Under the pieces are notes generated by a model that was given only the letters and a program-made list of their open reading frames with translations, had not been told where the DNA came from and made no database searches. A DNA stretch of 64,000 bases from the NCBI GenBank assembly GCA_021234155.1, contig JAJEKV010000005.1:21002089-21066088 (forward strand). Direction: 5' to 3'. The DNA comes from Isoetes taiwanensis. Its lineage: Eukaryota > Streptophyta > Lycopodiopsida > Isoetales > Isoetaceae. The first letter of the stretch is position 1. Each line of letters starts with the position of its first letter. This document shows, in pieces, positions 35,056 through 44,137 of the stretch. Position numbers and translations under genes: made by a program.

Positions 35056-35246
35056 ACGGTGCACGTAACGTCGCCTGGCAGACACCCTCGAATGCCAGTA
35101 GGCTAACACCTGAGCAAGAACTTATGTTGATGAAGAGGCAATTAGTCGAGTTACAGACTTATGTGTTAAACGCCAATCCCCCACAGCATGTGCAGGAAGA
35201 TGGACTGGAGTTACCTCCGTTACCGCCAAGTCCATATGTAGCATAA
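35056..35246 (+). CDS. Short exon-like frame following ORF 3
   Basis: After an acceptor-like TCAATGTAG the frame reads DGARNVAWQTPSNASRLTPE, then a leucine-rich helix (MLMKRQLVELQTYVL) and a Pro-rich end (LPPLPPSPYVA). It can be joined in frame to the donor at about 34734 in ORF 3. No family was recognised. Confidence 0.4.
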
Positions 35247-35327
35247 TAACAGGGGGTTTTCTTTGTGTTTTTGTACGCTTTTCACTAAGGTTTTCCTATG
35301 ATTTCGTGATGTATTCAAATGGATGTA

Positions 35328-35660
35328 CTAATGCGTACATCTAGAGTGCACCATTTCTGAGCCATTGATTTTAGCCTTTTTTTCCAATGGTCAATAACCA
35401 ATGGCTCACAACAAAAGCCCTTTTTTTGTGCGTGTGGTGCATAATGGTCAACAACCAATGGCTCACAACAAAAGCCCTAATGCACATCTAGAGTGCACCA
35501 TTTAGAGCCATTGATTTTAGCCTTTTTTTTTTTCCAATGGTCAACAACCAATGGCTCATAACAAAAGCCCTTTTTTTGTGCGTGTGGTGCATAATGGTCA
35601 ACAACCAATGGCTCACAACAAAAGCCCTCTTTTTGTGTGTGTGGTGCATAATGGGCACAT
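35328..35660. repeat. Higher-order tandem repeat, about 150 bp
   Basis: The block starting TACATCTAGAGTGCACCATTT at about 35336 recurs at about 35484. Both carry two sub-repeats of CAATGGTCAA(C/T)AACCAATGG, then CTCACAACAAAAGCCC. It is non-coding. Confidence 0.8.
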
Positions 35661-35901
35661 GAAGGGCTTGAAGGGGCGCATGTAGTGCGGTTTCCGCCGA
35701 CAACAACATTTCTTATCATAACTTTTGATCCGAGCTCTGTTTGAGATGATTTTTATTATGTTGGAAAGCTCTCTCTGAGATCTTTTGATAGTGTATGATA
35801 TGGTTATGTTTGGTTAAGTTATCTATGCTAAAACAGCAATTTTTCGTCCGGGTTTTGTAGGCTTTCACATCCTACCAGCTGATTAATACAGGATTGCGCT
35901 A

Positions 35902-36225
35902 TTGGATATTGTTTTATGGCTCATTCCGAATGAAGCTTGCAAAAAATTACCATGCAATTTAGATTTTGAGGCAGTTATTAAGCAAATTCCAAGGCTTCTA
36001 GATCCTTGTGCTAACAAGCAAAAAAGTTTCCCACTTTGGTTTCTCACCACAAGAATCCATGGAGGCCAAAGGCTGCTGTTAAATTCTAGTTCAAAAATGT
36101 TTGTGTATGGGTGTTGCAAACTTTATGACTTTCAGAATAATGGGATCAATCCGCTCTATCTTTATGGTAACTTTTACTTATGTTCTATTTGTTTTATTGT
36201 GATGAAATTCAAAAGCTACAGGTGA
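35902..36225 (+). other. Open frame without similarity inside the element
   Basis: A 107-residue frame contains KLPCNLDFEAVIKQIPRLL and FPLWFLTTRIHGGQRLLL. It resembles a gene exon in composition but matches no family I recognise. It may be host sequence captured or inserted between the extra ORFs and gag. Confidence 0.25.
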
Positions 36226-36484
36226 TGAAAGCCTCAAAGGAATTCTAGTTTTTTTCTGGTTTGAATTCTAAATTTTTTGTCACACCTGGGGATGTCCCTA
36301 AGGCCCCTAAGGGGCCAAAAAAAATTTTTGCAACACAAACCATTAACATCCAACATATAAAAATTAAATCCCCAACACATAACAACCATTGACATTAACA
36401 ACCAACACATAACTACCATTGACATTAATTAACACAACCATTGGGTCCAACACATTTAAATTAAAATCCCCTTAAACCCCCTTT

Positions 36485-36761
36485 GGTTTGGGTGCATATT
36501 CACACCTGGGTGGCGTAGGGTAGCGGCGAGCCCTCATAATTGTATTTTGCACGCATACAAAATTAACACCATATAGTATTCTGCTTGAAATCTTATAGTA
36601 TTTTGCGAATCTTGTTATACAGTATAGCAAATTTTGTACTTGCATACCCCACAAACGAGGAACTTTACGTACGGTGTAGATTAAGGAATAAGGGGTGAAT
36701 ATGCCTATCCAACAGCTCTCGTTGCCCGGAGTCACCCCCCGTGTGAATATGCACCCAAACC
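36485..36761. mobile_element. MITE-like inverted-repeat element, 277 bp
   Basis: Perfect 21-bp terminal inverted repeats (TTTGGGTGCATATTCACAC at the left, reverse complement at the right) bound a short AT-rich interior. No target duplication could be confirmed and no ORF exists. It lies inside the retroelement, just before gag. Confidence 0.7.
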
Positions 36762-36789
36762 ACCACCACAACCGACCACCACGCACCTC

Positions 36790-37690
36790 AACCAAAGCCC
36801 CCGCACGCACAAAGGAGGCACCATTCCAAACGTCGTCGGAGTTCCTCTAGGGATAGTGCCACCTCCTTACAATTAGCCACTTCTGTGTCCTCTAAGTCAT
36901 CCGTATCATCTGGTGACCATGCAAAGCGCCGGGACAAGGAGTACCGTAAAGGCGGTTCTGACCATAACCAAAGATATGGAAAAATAGGAAACGGCCCGGT
37001 TTGATGGGAAATCTAGAGAGGCGACCAATGCGAGTTACGGTTGGACGAGATGAAGGAGTTTGGAAAATCCTATGGTATGACGAGAAAAGGATACAGAAAA
37101 GGTTGCCACCACAAACCTTTACAGAGTGAGCCCGTGATTTGGTGGAAGGGCTATGCCCGAGCCAAGCCTCCGACGTAAGGTGCAAGTTTAAAAAGTTTAT
37201 GCGAAAGCTTTTAAGTCGCATTACGTGCCTCGTGCGCACAAATGCCAACAGATTCAAACTTTTTACAGGTTAGAGCAAAAGGGTATGTCAGTTCAGGCCT
37301 ATACAGATGAATTCATGCTTTGAGGTCATGTGCCTCTGTATGAATGAAAAGAGGCGGTGGAGGGCTATATTGAAGGGTTGGCCCCATCAATTAAGCGAAT
37401 GGTTAAGGCCATAGACCGAAGTCGGGCTCTGCAGAGGTCGGGCTAAGGCACCGAGCCTTGAAGAGGACACGCCAAAAACCAAGTACCAACGCCCAAAGAT
37501 CTTACTCCCAGCCACGCCCATACACACCTTATAAGGGCCGTTCACCGAGTCCGGGGCCCTCTCACCAGAACTCTCAAGGCCGCCAGGAAAAGAAAGTGAC
37601 CTTCAGCATGCCCGATAAACCGAATAATGTCGGTAAGGAAGTTCGGAACCTCTTACAATCTATTCCCAAAGAGGCCGAGAACAGCTCACG
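36790..37690 (+). pseudogene. Decayed Gypsy gag
   Basis: In mixed frames the sequence encodes AFKSHYVPRAHK, FYRLEQKGMSVQAYTDEF and YIEGLAPSIKRMVKAI. These match the retrotransposon gag capsid core (F...Y.P...R, F..L.QG..SV..Y...F). A Ser/Pro/Arg-rich linker frame (37458 onward: PYTPYKGRSPSPGPS) follows. Multiple stops and frameshifts disable it. A CCHC zinc knuckle was not convincingly found. Confidence 0.7.
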
Positions 37691-37699
37691 AGATAAGGC

Positions 37700-38657
37700 A
37701 TGCTACAGTGTGTATGCGCCGCACTTTCATGCACTTGTCCTTATGTCACGCAGACTGCCCAGCTGGCCATGGCGGACCTCGATTGGGATGATCTCGAGTC
37801 TACACCACCTGTCGAGGAGGAGGCTCTCGAATACATTCACGGTGAGTCCCATATCCTTGCAGCCATTGAAACCGGCAATGCTGAAAGTCAGCCTGCCGTT
37901 ATTTCCACCATAGGTCAAGTAGACAGCAAACCTTTCATAATTCTGATGGATACAGGTAGTACACATAATTTTGCTTCTCCTAGAATGGCCCAGGTATTGC
38001 GGCTCGAAACCTTGAGATCCCGACCGAAGCCTGTCACTTTAGCCAGTGGTAAGATCAGACATATGCATGGCCGTCGCATTAACCTTAAAATGCAGCTGCC
38101 AGGTGCACCAGTTGCATTGGGTGCCGAATTAATGGATATAGGCAAATATGATCTCATTGTTGGTATGGAATTCTTGGCATCTGCAAAGGCCAATATAGAC
38201 TGCGAGAAACGAGAGGTTACCTTCAACGCAGCTAATGGAGCCCGCGTGACTATAAAAGGTGACTCTTTAAACCCCATTATGCAGTCTATGACCATCAGGC
38301 AGTTAAATAAGGCTATACGTAAGGATAAGTTGCTTTGCATTATCAGACTTGCATCCATTGAGTCAGATGCTAAACAGAAGCAAGTAATTGATACCTTGCC
38401 AGAGGGCATTGCTAAACTTCTCCGAGAATTTAGCGATCTTTTTCCAGATGAGATCCAGAAACTTCCTCCTTTTAGAGGAGTAGAATGTGAAATAGCCTTA
38501 GAACCAGGTACTAAGCCGACCAGTAAGGCTCTGTACCGTATGAGTCCCCCTGAATTGGCAGAGCTTAAAAAGCAACTTCAGCTAGGTTTCATTCGTCCTA
38601 GCGTTTCGCCTTTTGGCGCTCCTATCCTTTTTGTTAAGAAGAAGGATGGCTCCTTGA
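37700..38657 (+). pseudogene. Gypsy protease and start of reverse transcriptase
   Basis: The aspartic protease active site LMDTGSTHNF lies at about 37943-37972 (DTG at 37949). The linker reads DLIVGMEFLASAKANIDCEK. The RT begins with PFRGVECEIALEPGTKP..., then LGFIRPSVSPFGAPILFVKK and DGSLRMCI. The frame then runs into transposon sequence at 38668, ending artificially at 38701. It continues at 41410 as [12 protein letters not shown]. The frame is intact apart from the insertion. Confidence 0.9.
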
Positions 38658-38667
38658 GGATGTGTAT
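38658..38667. repeat. Target-site duplication of the nested TIR transposon, left
   Basis: GGATGTGTAT is repeated exactly at 41400-41409. It falls in the RT codons for [10 protein letters not shown], so removal of the insert plus one copy restores the RT frame. Confidence 0.9.
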
Positions 38668-38703
38668 CGGTGCTACTATTGGCACCCTAACTATACATTA
38701 AAA

Positions 38704-39140
38704 ACCAAATGTATATCGAGTTGGATATACTGCGTATATCGAACTCGATATACAAATATATAGCGTATATCGAGTTCGATATCGCGATATATATCTAGAT
38801 ATTAGATATCGAACCTCGATATCGAACTTCGATATTTTTTTTTTTAATTTTCGATTCTGGCCGGCCGGAAAATTCCGTATATAAGCGTCATTTTTATATA
38901 ATTATACGGCGTATATAGCGTATATCAAACTCGATATATGCCATATACGTATATCGCACTCGATATACGCTATATACGTATATCGCACTCGATATACGCT
39001 ATATACGTATAAAAATTTATATACGAGTTTTTATTTTGCAGCCCATGGCTTTTGCCACATTACAAATGACGTATATCGAGTTAGATATACGTCCTTTTTT
39101 TGGCGCGATATACAACATGTATATCGAACTCGATATACGT
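38704..39140. repeat. Left subterminal palindrome array
   Basis: About nine copies of a 20-bp imperfect palindrome (consensus GTATATCGAACTCGATATAC and variants with GAGTT or GCACT in the centre) lie at irregular spacing. They are probable transposase-binding sites by analogy with other TIR elements. This is inference. Confidence 0.75.
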
Positions 39141-39474
39141 CACTTCTATAAAATATCAATAGCTCGTGTGTGAGACGCATCGACTCGTCCACGCTTTGGT
39201 GATCTTCCTTCTGGTCTTTTGCTCATGGTGTCTGATTTTTCATCTGTAATCTTTTATTTTATTTCTTTTTAACGCGTACTTTTGTTACAGATAGTGTTCC
39301 TCCTGTTCCTGTAGCTATCGAAGACGACGGTATCAATTGTATTCATTTTGTATTAAACGTATGCCACTATTTTGATTTTGTGCCATAAGTACGTATGAAT
39401 AGAATAATATTCTTGTAACTATATTAGGACAAGAATTATTTATTATATATTTGATATTGTATTAGGGATTGTAG

Positions 39475-39657
39475 ATGGAGACCAACTATGATTCGGAGGC
39501 TAGTGGTAGTGATGATGATTTTTCAAATATCTCTGATGAGTTCTCTAGTGACATAGAGGGTTTTTCTGAAGAAGGGAAGCTCTTAACCGATGAAGAGCTT
39601 GACATTGGGGACGATGTATCTAGGTTCTCAACCTTACGGGGGATTCTGTGGATGTGA
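39475..39657 (+). CDS. Acidic first exon in the nested transposon
   Basis: About 60 residues, dominated by Asp, Glu and Ser (METNYDSEASGSDDDFSN...). It abuts the 39648 frame in a different phase, so an intron or frameshift lies near 39640. Acidic leaders are common in plant transposase genes. Confidence 0.4.
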   Translation: METNYDSEASGSDDDFSNISDEFSSDIEGFSEEGKLLTDEELDIGDDVSRFSTLRGILWM

Positions 39658-40406
39658 GTGGAATAGGAAGCCAACATCCTCCTAGAAGCCATCGAGAGTT
39701 ATTGATAGAGTGTGCAACAAGATATCCTGACCCTATTGCATGGTTAGATAGTAGAATAGTTAAGGGATATGGATTTACGTCTGAAACATATCAGCTTATG
39801 AGACATTGCATAATGCATCATAGTAATCCCGTGTCTTCTGACATTGATAGATGTGATCCAAACTTTCCTTCCACTCCTCAAAGGAAAAATAGGCCCCCAA
39901 CCCCAATTGCTGATCGAAAGATCGAGCGTTGGAATGCATATATGTCTAAACTTCATACAGACCCTGCAGTAGGGTCCTATTTGTATAGGCTCGACCATGG
40001 ACCACAACATAGGATTCCATGGATAGAGATGTGGGACACTATTGTGGCCCATCATGACTTGGAAGAATCTACACATGTCTCATTTTATAAAACCATGGAA
40101 ACACTAGAGGCAGAGTGGGAGGTAGGACTTCTATTTCATGGCATTCCAAGACAATACATTCGTGATTGCCTCACAGCATGCCAATGCGGAGCTAGAATGA
40201 GACTAGCTGATGAGCACTTTGATCACAAGGTTGAAATAAGTATTGATCAATTAGAAGAGCAGGTCATCCAGTTGCAAACACAGTATAGAGTGCGGTTAGT
40301 CCATACGCACTCTAGGGTACGAACACAAACTCAGGAGACTGTCTCTGCCCAAGGATCCCTGATCATGATATGCGTAGTGATGTTTTTATGCGGCTCACTG
40401 CATTGA
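39648..40406 (+). CDS. Unknown transposon protein, 252 residues
   Basis: The open frame begins MDVSGIGSQHPPRSHREL. It contains DPIAWLDSRIVKGYGF, YLYRLDHGPQHRIPWIEMWD, GIPRQYIRDCLTACQCGARM and a helical end (SIDQLEEQVIQLQTQ). No known domain was recognised. It lies upstream of the transposase C-terminal remnant in the same element and may be its N-terminal half or a second ORF. The end near 40406 may instead be an exon boundary, since the next frame (DVFMRLTALMTEPNQL) continues the sense. Confidence 0.45.
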   Translation: MDVSGIGSQHPPRSHRELLIECATRYPDPIAWLDSRIVKGYGFTSETYQLMRHCIMHHSNPVSSDIDRCDPNFPSTPQRKNRPPTPIADRKIERWNAYMSKLHTDPAVGSYLYRLDHGPQHRIPWIEMWDTIVAHHDLEESTHVSFYKTMETLEAEWEVGLLFHGIPRQYIRDCLTACQCGARMRLADEHFDHKVEISIDQLEEQVIQLQTQYRVRLVHTHSRVRTQTQETVSAQGSLIMICVVMFLCGSLH

Positions 40407-40565
40407 TGACGGAGCCAAACCAGCTAATGTATGATACTAAACTACATGCATTCCTGCGAGTGTATGGAAGGAATCCTGCTATTATGAAGTGAGTCATGTT
40501 GCATCTACTTATACTTGTTTCCTTAAGGTAACAAGGCATAGTACTAACTAGTGCACGCTCATATC

Positions 40566-40800
40566 ATAGCTATCTAAACCACAATTGGTTAGGTTCTGGA
40601 ACATGGAATGGCTACTGGCAGCGTCATAGGAGGATGTTCCCTCGCGGTAATTGTGATACCACGAACTATGTGGAGGCTCATTGGAAGACACTCAAGCATC
40701 AAACCCTTGAGTGTCGAGTGAACCTACGCATGTATACTTTGGTATCCCATCTCATTGGATTTCCGGATGGTTCAATGCCTACTGGAGGCACAATCTTGGA
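40566..40800 (+). pseudogene. Mutator-like transposase C-terminal remnant
   Basis: The frame reads GTWNGYWQRHRRMFPRGNCD, then TTNYVEAHWKTLKHQTL. The TTNxVExxWxxLK pattern is the conserved C-terminal signature of MULE transposases, which contains the last acidic catalytic residue. No DDE core is visible upstream, so the element is a deletion derivative. Confidence 0.55.
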
Positions 40801-41204
40801 CCGCTGCAACGAAACATCTACATTTAATATTCACATAATGAAATCAAAATACAAATGTAGTGAGTATATCACACTCAATATACGTTTTCCAAAAACAAAA
40901 CCAATCTCCTTGAATTTTAGATCCTAATTCTAGTTCCCACCTCTCTTAAACGATCACATCAATTGAATTTTAGATCCTAAACGATCACATCAAAAGCATG
41001 AAAATAAACGGTTGAAGAGCTCATACAAGAACGAGATGTAAAAGTAAAGAAATCTTTGAGGAATTTGATGTGAATACTCTTACTAACCTGGTGCTTCTTC
41101 CATGATCTGATCAGGTATGACTGCTCCCGAAATTCTCTCCAAAACACGCGCCGGAAATCGCTCCGAAGAATCCGGAAAAAACACAAAAAAATCTGATATA
41201 CAGT

Positions 41205-41360
41205 AGTATATCGAGTTAGATATACTATAGTATATCGAGTTCGATATACTATAGTATATCTAACTCGATATACTACTATATATCAATTTTATACGCTTTT
41301 TTTTATACGCCATTTTCCGGCGCGCTGCCGGATATACGTATATCGAACTCGATATATGCA
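41205..41360. repeat. Right subterminal palindrome array
   Basis: Four further copies of the GTATATCGA(G/A)(T/C)T(A/C)GATATAC palindrome. The three at 41208-41275 are spaced 24 bp apart, a very regular arrangement. Confidence 0.75.
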
Positions 41361-41399
41361 TGGTTTTGAATGTTTGGTTAGGGAGCCAATATTTTACCC

Positions 41400-41409
41400 G
41401 GATGTGTAT
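41400..41409. repeat. Target-site duplication of the nested TIR transposon, right
   Basis: Exact copy of 38658-38667, directly followed by the continuing RT codons TGATTATCGGCAG. Confidence 0.9.
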
Positions 41410-42030
41410 TGATTATCGGCAGCTCAATAAGCATACCATCAAAAATCGCTATGCTTTGCCTAGAGCAGACGATCTTATGGACCAGTTGCAAGGGGCCAAG
41501 TACTTTTCAAAGATTGACTTACGCTCCGGATATCATCAAATAAGAATTAAAGAGGAGGAAATCCATAAATCTGCCTTCCGCACTAGATATGGGCACTATG
41601 AGTTTACTGTTATGCCTTTTGGATTAACTAATGCCCCCGCAACTTTTATGCGGTTAATGAATGATGTCTTCCGCCAATACTTAGATGATTTTGTTGTTAT
41701 TTTCTTTGATGATATTCTCATCTACAGTAACACACTGGAGGAGCATGAGAACCATCTTCGCTTGGCCCTACAAAAGTTAAGACGTCACCAGCTCTTTGCC
41801 AAGTTCTCTAAGTGCAAATTTGCCACTCCAAAGGTGGACTATTTAGGCCATGTTATTTCCGCAGAAGGAATTGCTATGGATCCAGCAAAAATAGAAGCAG
41901 TCAAGGATTGGCCCATTCCTGGTAATGTGTCAGAGGTCCGAAGTTTCTTGGGATTGGCAGGATATTACCGGAAATTTGTTAAGGATTTTGCAAAAATTGC
42001 AGCACCTCTTACCGACCTTATCCGGACACA
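41410..42030 (+). pseudogene. Gypsy reverse transcriptase, continuation
   Basis: The frame encodes [60 protein letters not shown] (catalytic Asp-Asp at 41708-41713) and [19 protein letters not shown]. This is the complete RT palm and thumb. It is truncated after TDLIRT, where an internal deletion joins it to integrase sequence. The RNase H domain and integrase core (zinc finger and DDE) are absent. Confidence 0.9.
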
Positions 42031-42659
42031 TGGCATAATCCCATTTCTAAGGTCGAGGTTTGGTTGAAGAAGTTCGCGGTTATTTGTTGGCTGCACGCAG
42101 TCGTCAGAAAAGTGTCGCGGATAAGCATAGAACCCCACGAGTCTTTTTGGTGGGCGAATCGGTTTGGCTCAAGATCAAGGTCAAACAAGCCAAGCTTAAG
42201 ATTGGTAACTGCAAGAAGCTGGCACCCAGATGGGCTGGGCCGTTCAAGATCACTGAACGTGTTGGAGAACAGGCATATTGTTTGGATTTGCCACCCCACT
42301 TGAAGATCCACAAGGTCTTTCACGTGAGTCTTCTGAAGCAACACACCCCTGATCCAGAGGAGGTCTTGGACACCCCAACCCTCCTAGAAATGACAGAAGA
42401 GTAACTCGAGATAGTGCCTGAAGCTCTTCTTGATCGAGCTTATAAACAAACCAGAAGAACTCAAATGTTGCAATACTTGGTTAAGTGGAAACACTTACCA
42501 GTAGAGGATGCTACCTGGGTGATGAAGATAGACCTTGAGAAACACTATCCGGACTTCATGCGGGACTCTCAAGGTCGTACCATCAACGATGCTATCAACC
42601 CCACAGCCGGCGGTAAGCTTGGAAGCTTGATTGCCAAGAGTAACGCTCTAGAGGGGTAG
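42031..42659 (+). pseudogene. Integrase C-terminal domain plus chromodomain
   Basis: From 42060 the frame reads GYLLAARSRQKSVADKHR, then VWLKIKVKQAKLKIG, KLAPRWAGPFKITERVG and FHVSLLKQH, the usual end of a plant Gypsy integrase. After a single TAA at 42402-42404 the same frame gives a chromodomain (LQYLVKWKHLPVEDATWV, then LEKHYPDF). This places the element among chromoviruses. Chromodomains in this group can bind methylated histone tails. The stop and the missing integrase core are disabling. Confidence 0.9.
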
Positions 42660-43152
42660 ATGCATCGTAAGTAATAATAGTTACCGATGATGAGATCACC
42701 TTTGTGTTCTCTAGGACGTGGTGTATTGTTAATGTTGACATGACCACGAATTGCTTGAAAAGCATATAGTTGATAGGTCGCGTTCATCTCGGCTATAATG
42801 GGAACTTGACCATTCCTTATGCCGCAATGAATTGCAAACCATAGACATGATATGTTCCCTGGTAGATAGGGTTTTCTTTTATTTATTATAGGGGGTGGTC
42901 CCTTCAACCACAATCAATTTATATATACTCACATATTGACATGCGCAGGCCAGTAAGCAGTTCGTGACCTGCCCATGTATAGAGGGTTGCTGATGGCCCG
43001 TAAAATGCACCTTGGTGCTTAAACTATGATATAATTCAAGCTTCAATGTATTACTGTCCGAAATAAGGAATTATCTTCCTTTCTTAAGTATACTTTCTCT
43101 TATTTCAGTTCTTGGGTAAACTAACCCCAATGCTGAGGACAGCATTATTTCT

Positions 43153-43165
43153 AAGGGGGGGAGAA
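43153..43165 (+). other. Polypurine tract
   Basis: The purine run AAGGGGGGGAGAA immediately precedes the 3' LTR, as expected for the plus-strand primer of an LTR retrotransposon. Confidence 0.9.
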
Positions 43166-43656
43166 TGTGACGTTCCAAGTATTTATACGGTATACGTAAC
43201 GTATTTATATGGTATACATATAAATATACTGACACGTCACCAGTAAAGGTACGCCACCCTGGGGTATTTTGACTTTGGGGGTTGACCTAAAAGGGTTTAA
43301 TTTAGCTATGCTAAATTAAATTAGTAAAGGATAATTATCCAATTAATTGTATTGGACTAATTGGCTATTTAGGAGAGCGCCACCTGGCCTAACTCGATTG
43401 GCCAGCATGGGGAATTCCAATTTGGGTCATCAACTTGACCCCTACCCCTAATTGACACCATAATCGACCAAGAGGAGCAGCAGCTGAGCGCCCACCCTTG
43501 CTGAGCGCCCAAATTACCTGTGTACCCAGTACTGAGCGCCAAGTCCAGAGAGGATGGAGCTACCAAATGACAATGGATCTAGCAGGAACTCAGGTGGGTG
43601 GTTCGTGTAGCTTGATGTTCTAGAGTAGCGCCCCTGTTGGGCACTTGTTGTGTTCA
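43166..43656 (+). repeat. Truncated 3' LTR (491 bp)
   Basis: The sequence matches 28928-29419 with about six substitutions and a one-base indel. It breaks off after GTTGTGTTCA, although the 5' LTR continues for another 1.1 kb. The break is a truncation or rearrangement, not the natural LTR end. Confidence 0.9.
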
Positions 43657-43699
43657 AAAGGTTCAATAAAATATATGAAGGATCATGTATTAGCATAAA

Positions 43700-44137
43700 T
43701 TAGTCTGTTTGGTCTTGGCTGCTTTCTCTTTTTCATGTGACATTGACAAGTCAGCAAGTGCTTCTGGCTGTCTATCCGGATACTTGGAATAAGTTGCGGA
43801 GCCAAGCATTTCATTTAGCATCAGGATGGTTGTTATGGTCCATCTAGAAGCGCAGAAGACTGTCTATCTTTCAGGGTTTGGATATTCCTCCTGCAGTTGT
43901 CCTCCAAGACGCACAAGCTAGAATTGTTAAGGCTTACCATTGCTCTTCGCTTGCTCCTGCCAAGCGACAGTTGATATTTGAGTCCTATTTGAGTGTGTTG
44001 TCTTATGCATAGGCTGGTGGTTCTACTCAGTGGATCATGATTATCCTCTGAGACTTTATTCCCGCCTCTGCATTTGTATTTTGCTTTTTGGCTTGGAGTT
44101 TCAATAAAGTTTGTCGTCCTTCAAAAAAAAAAAAAAA
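43700..44137 (+). mobile_element. LINE 3' end with poly(A)
   Basis: The frame includes WNKLRSQAFHLASGWLLWSI, then IFQGLDIPPAVVLQDAQARI and FESYLSVLSYA, as at the ORF2 C-terminus of plant LINEs. An AATAAA-like signal at 44103 and a 15-base A-run at 44123-44137 follow. It lies directly next to the broken 3' LTR. Confidence 0.65.

Larger units (their letters stand above)
38668..41399. mobile_element. Mutator-like TIR transposon inserted in the RT
   Basis: This is a 2732-bp insertion with a 10-bp target duplication. The inverted termini share ATTGGC(A/T)CCCTAAC and continue as AAAACCA(A/T)G..TATATCGAGTT over about 55 bp. Both subterminal zones (38704-39140 and 41205-41360) are full of near-palindromes of the form GTATATCGAACTCGATATAC. 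The interior has an acidic exon, a 250-residue unknown ORF and a piece like a MULE transposase C-terminus. The TSD length and that C-terminal motif point to the Mutator superfamily. The catalytic core appears to be missing. Confidence 0.8.
28928..43656 (+). mobile_element. Chromovirus-type Gypsy LTR retrotransposon carrying a histone H3-like ORF
   Basis: The order is 5' LTR, tRNA-Met-type primer site, leader repeats, three or more extra ORFs, decayed gag, protease, RT, a deletion of RNase H and the integrase core, integrase C-terminus, chromodomain, polypurine tract and 3' LTR. The RT is split by a 2.7-kb TIR transposon. The 3' LTR is truncated after 491 bp, where LINE 3' sequence follows shortly. 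The two LTR copies differ by only a handful of substitutions over the shared 491 bp, mostly transitions, so insertion was fairly recent. Frameshifts and stops in gag, the H3 ORF and the integrase make this copy non-autonomous. The extra coding module between the primer site and gag is the unusual part. Confidence 0.9.

Noticed and set aside
38668-38701. Natural C-terminus of the polyprotein at 38701
   Set aside because: The last ten codons are transposon sequence beyond the target duplication. The RT continues at 41410.
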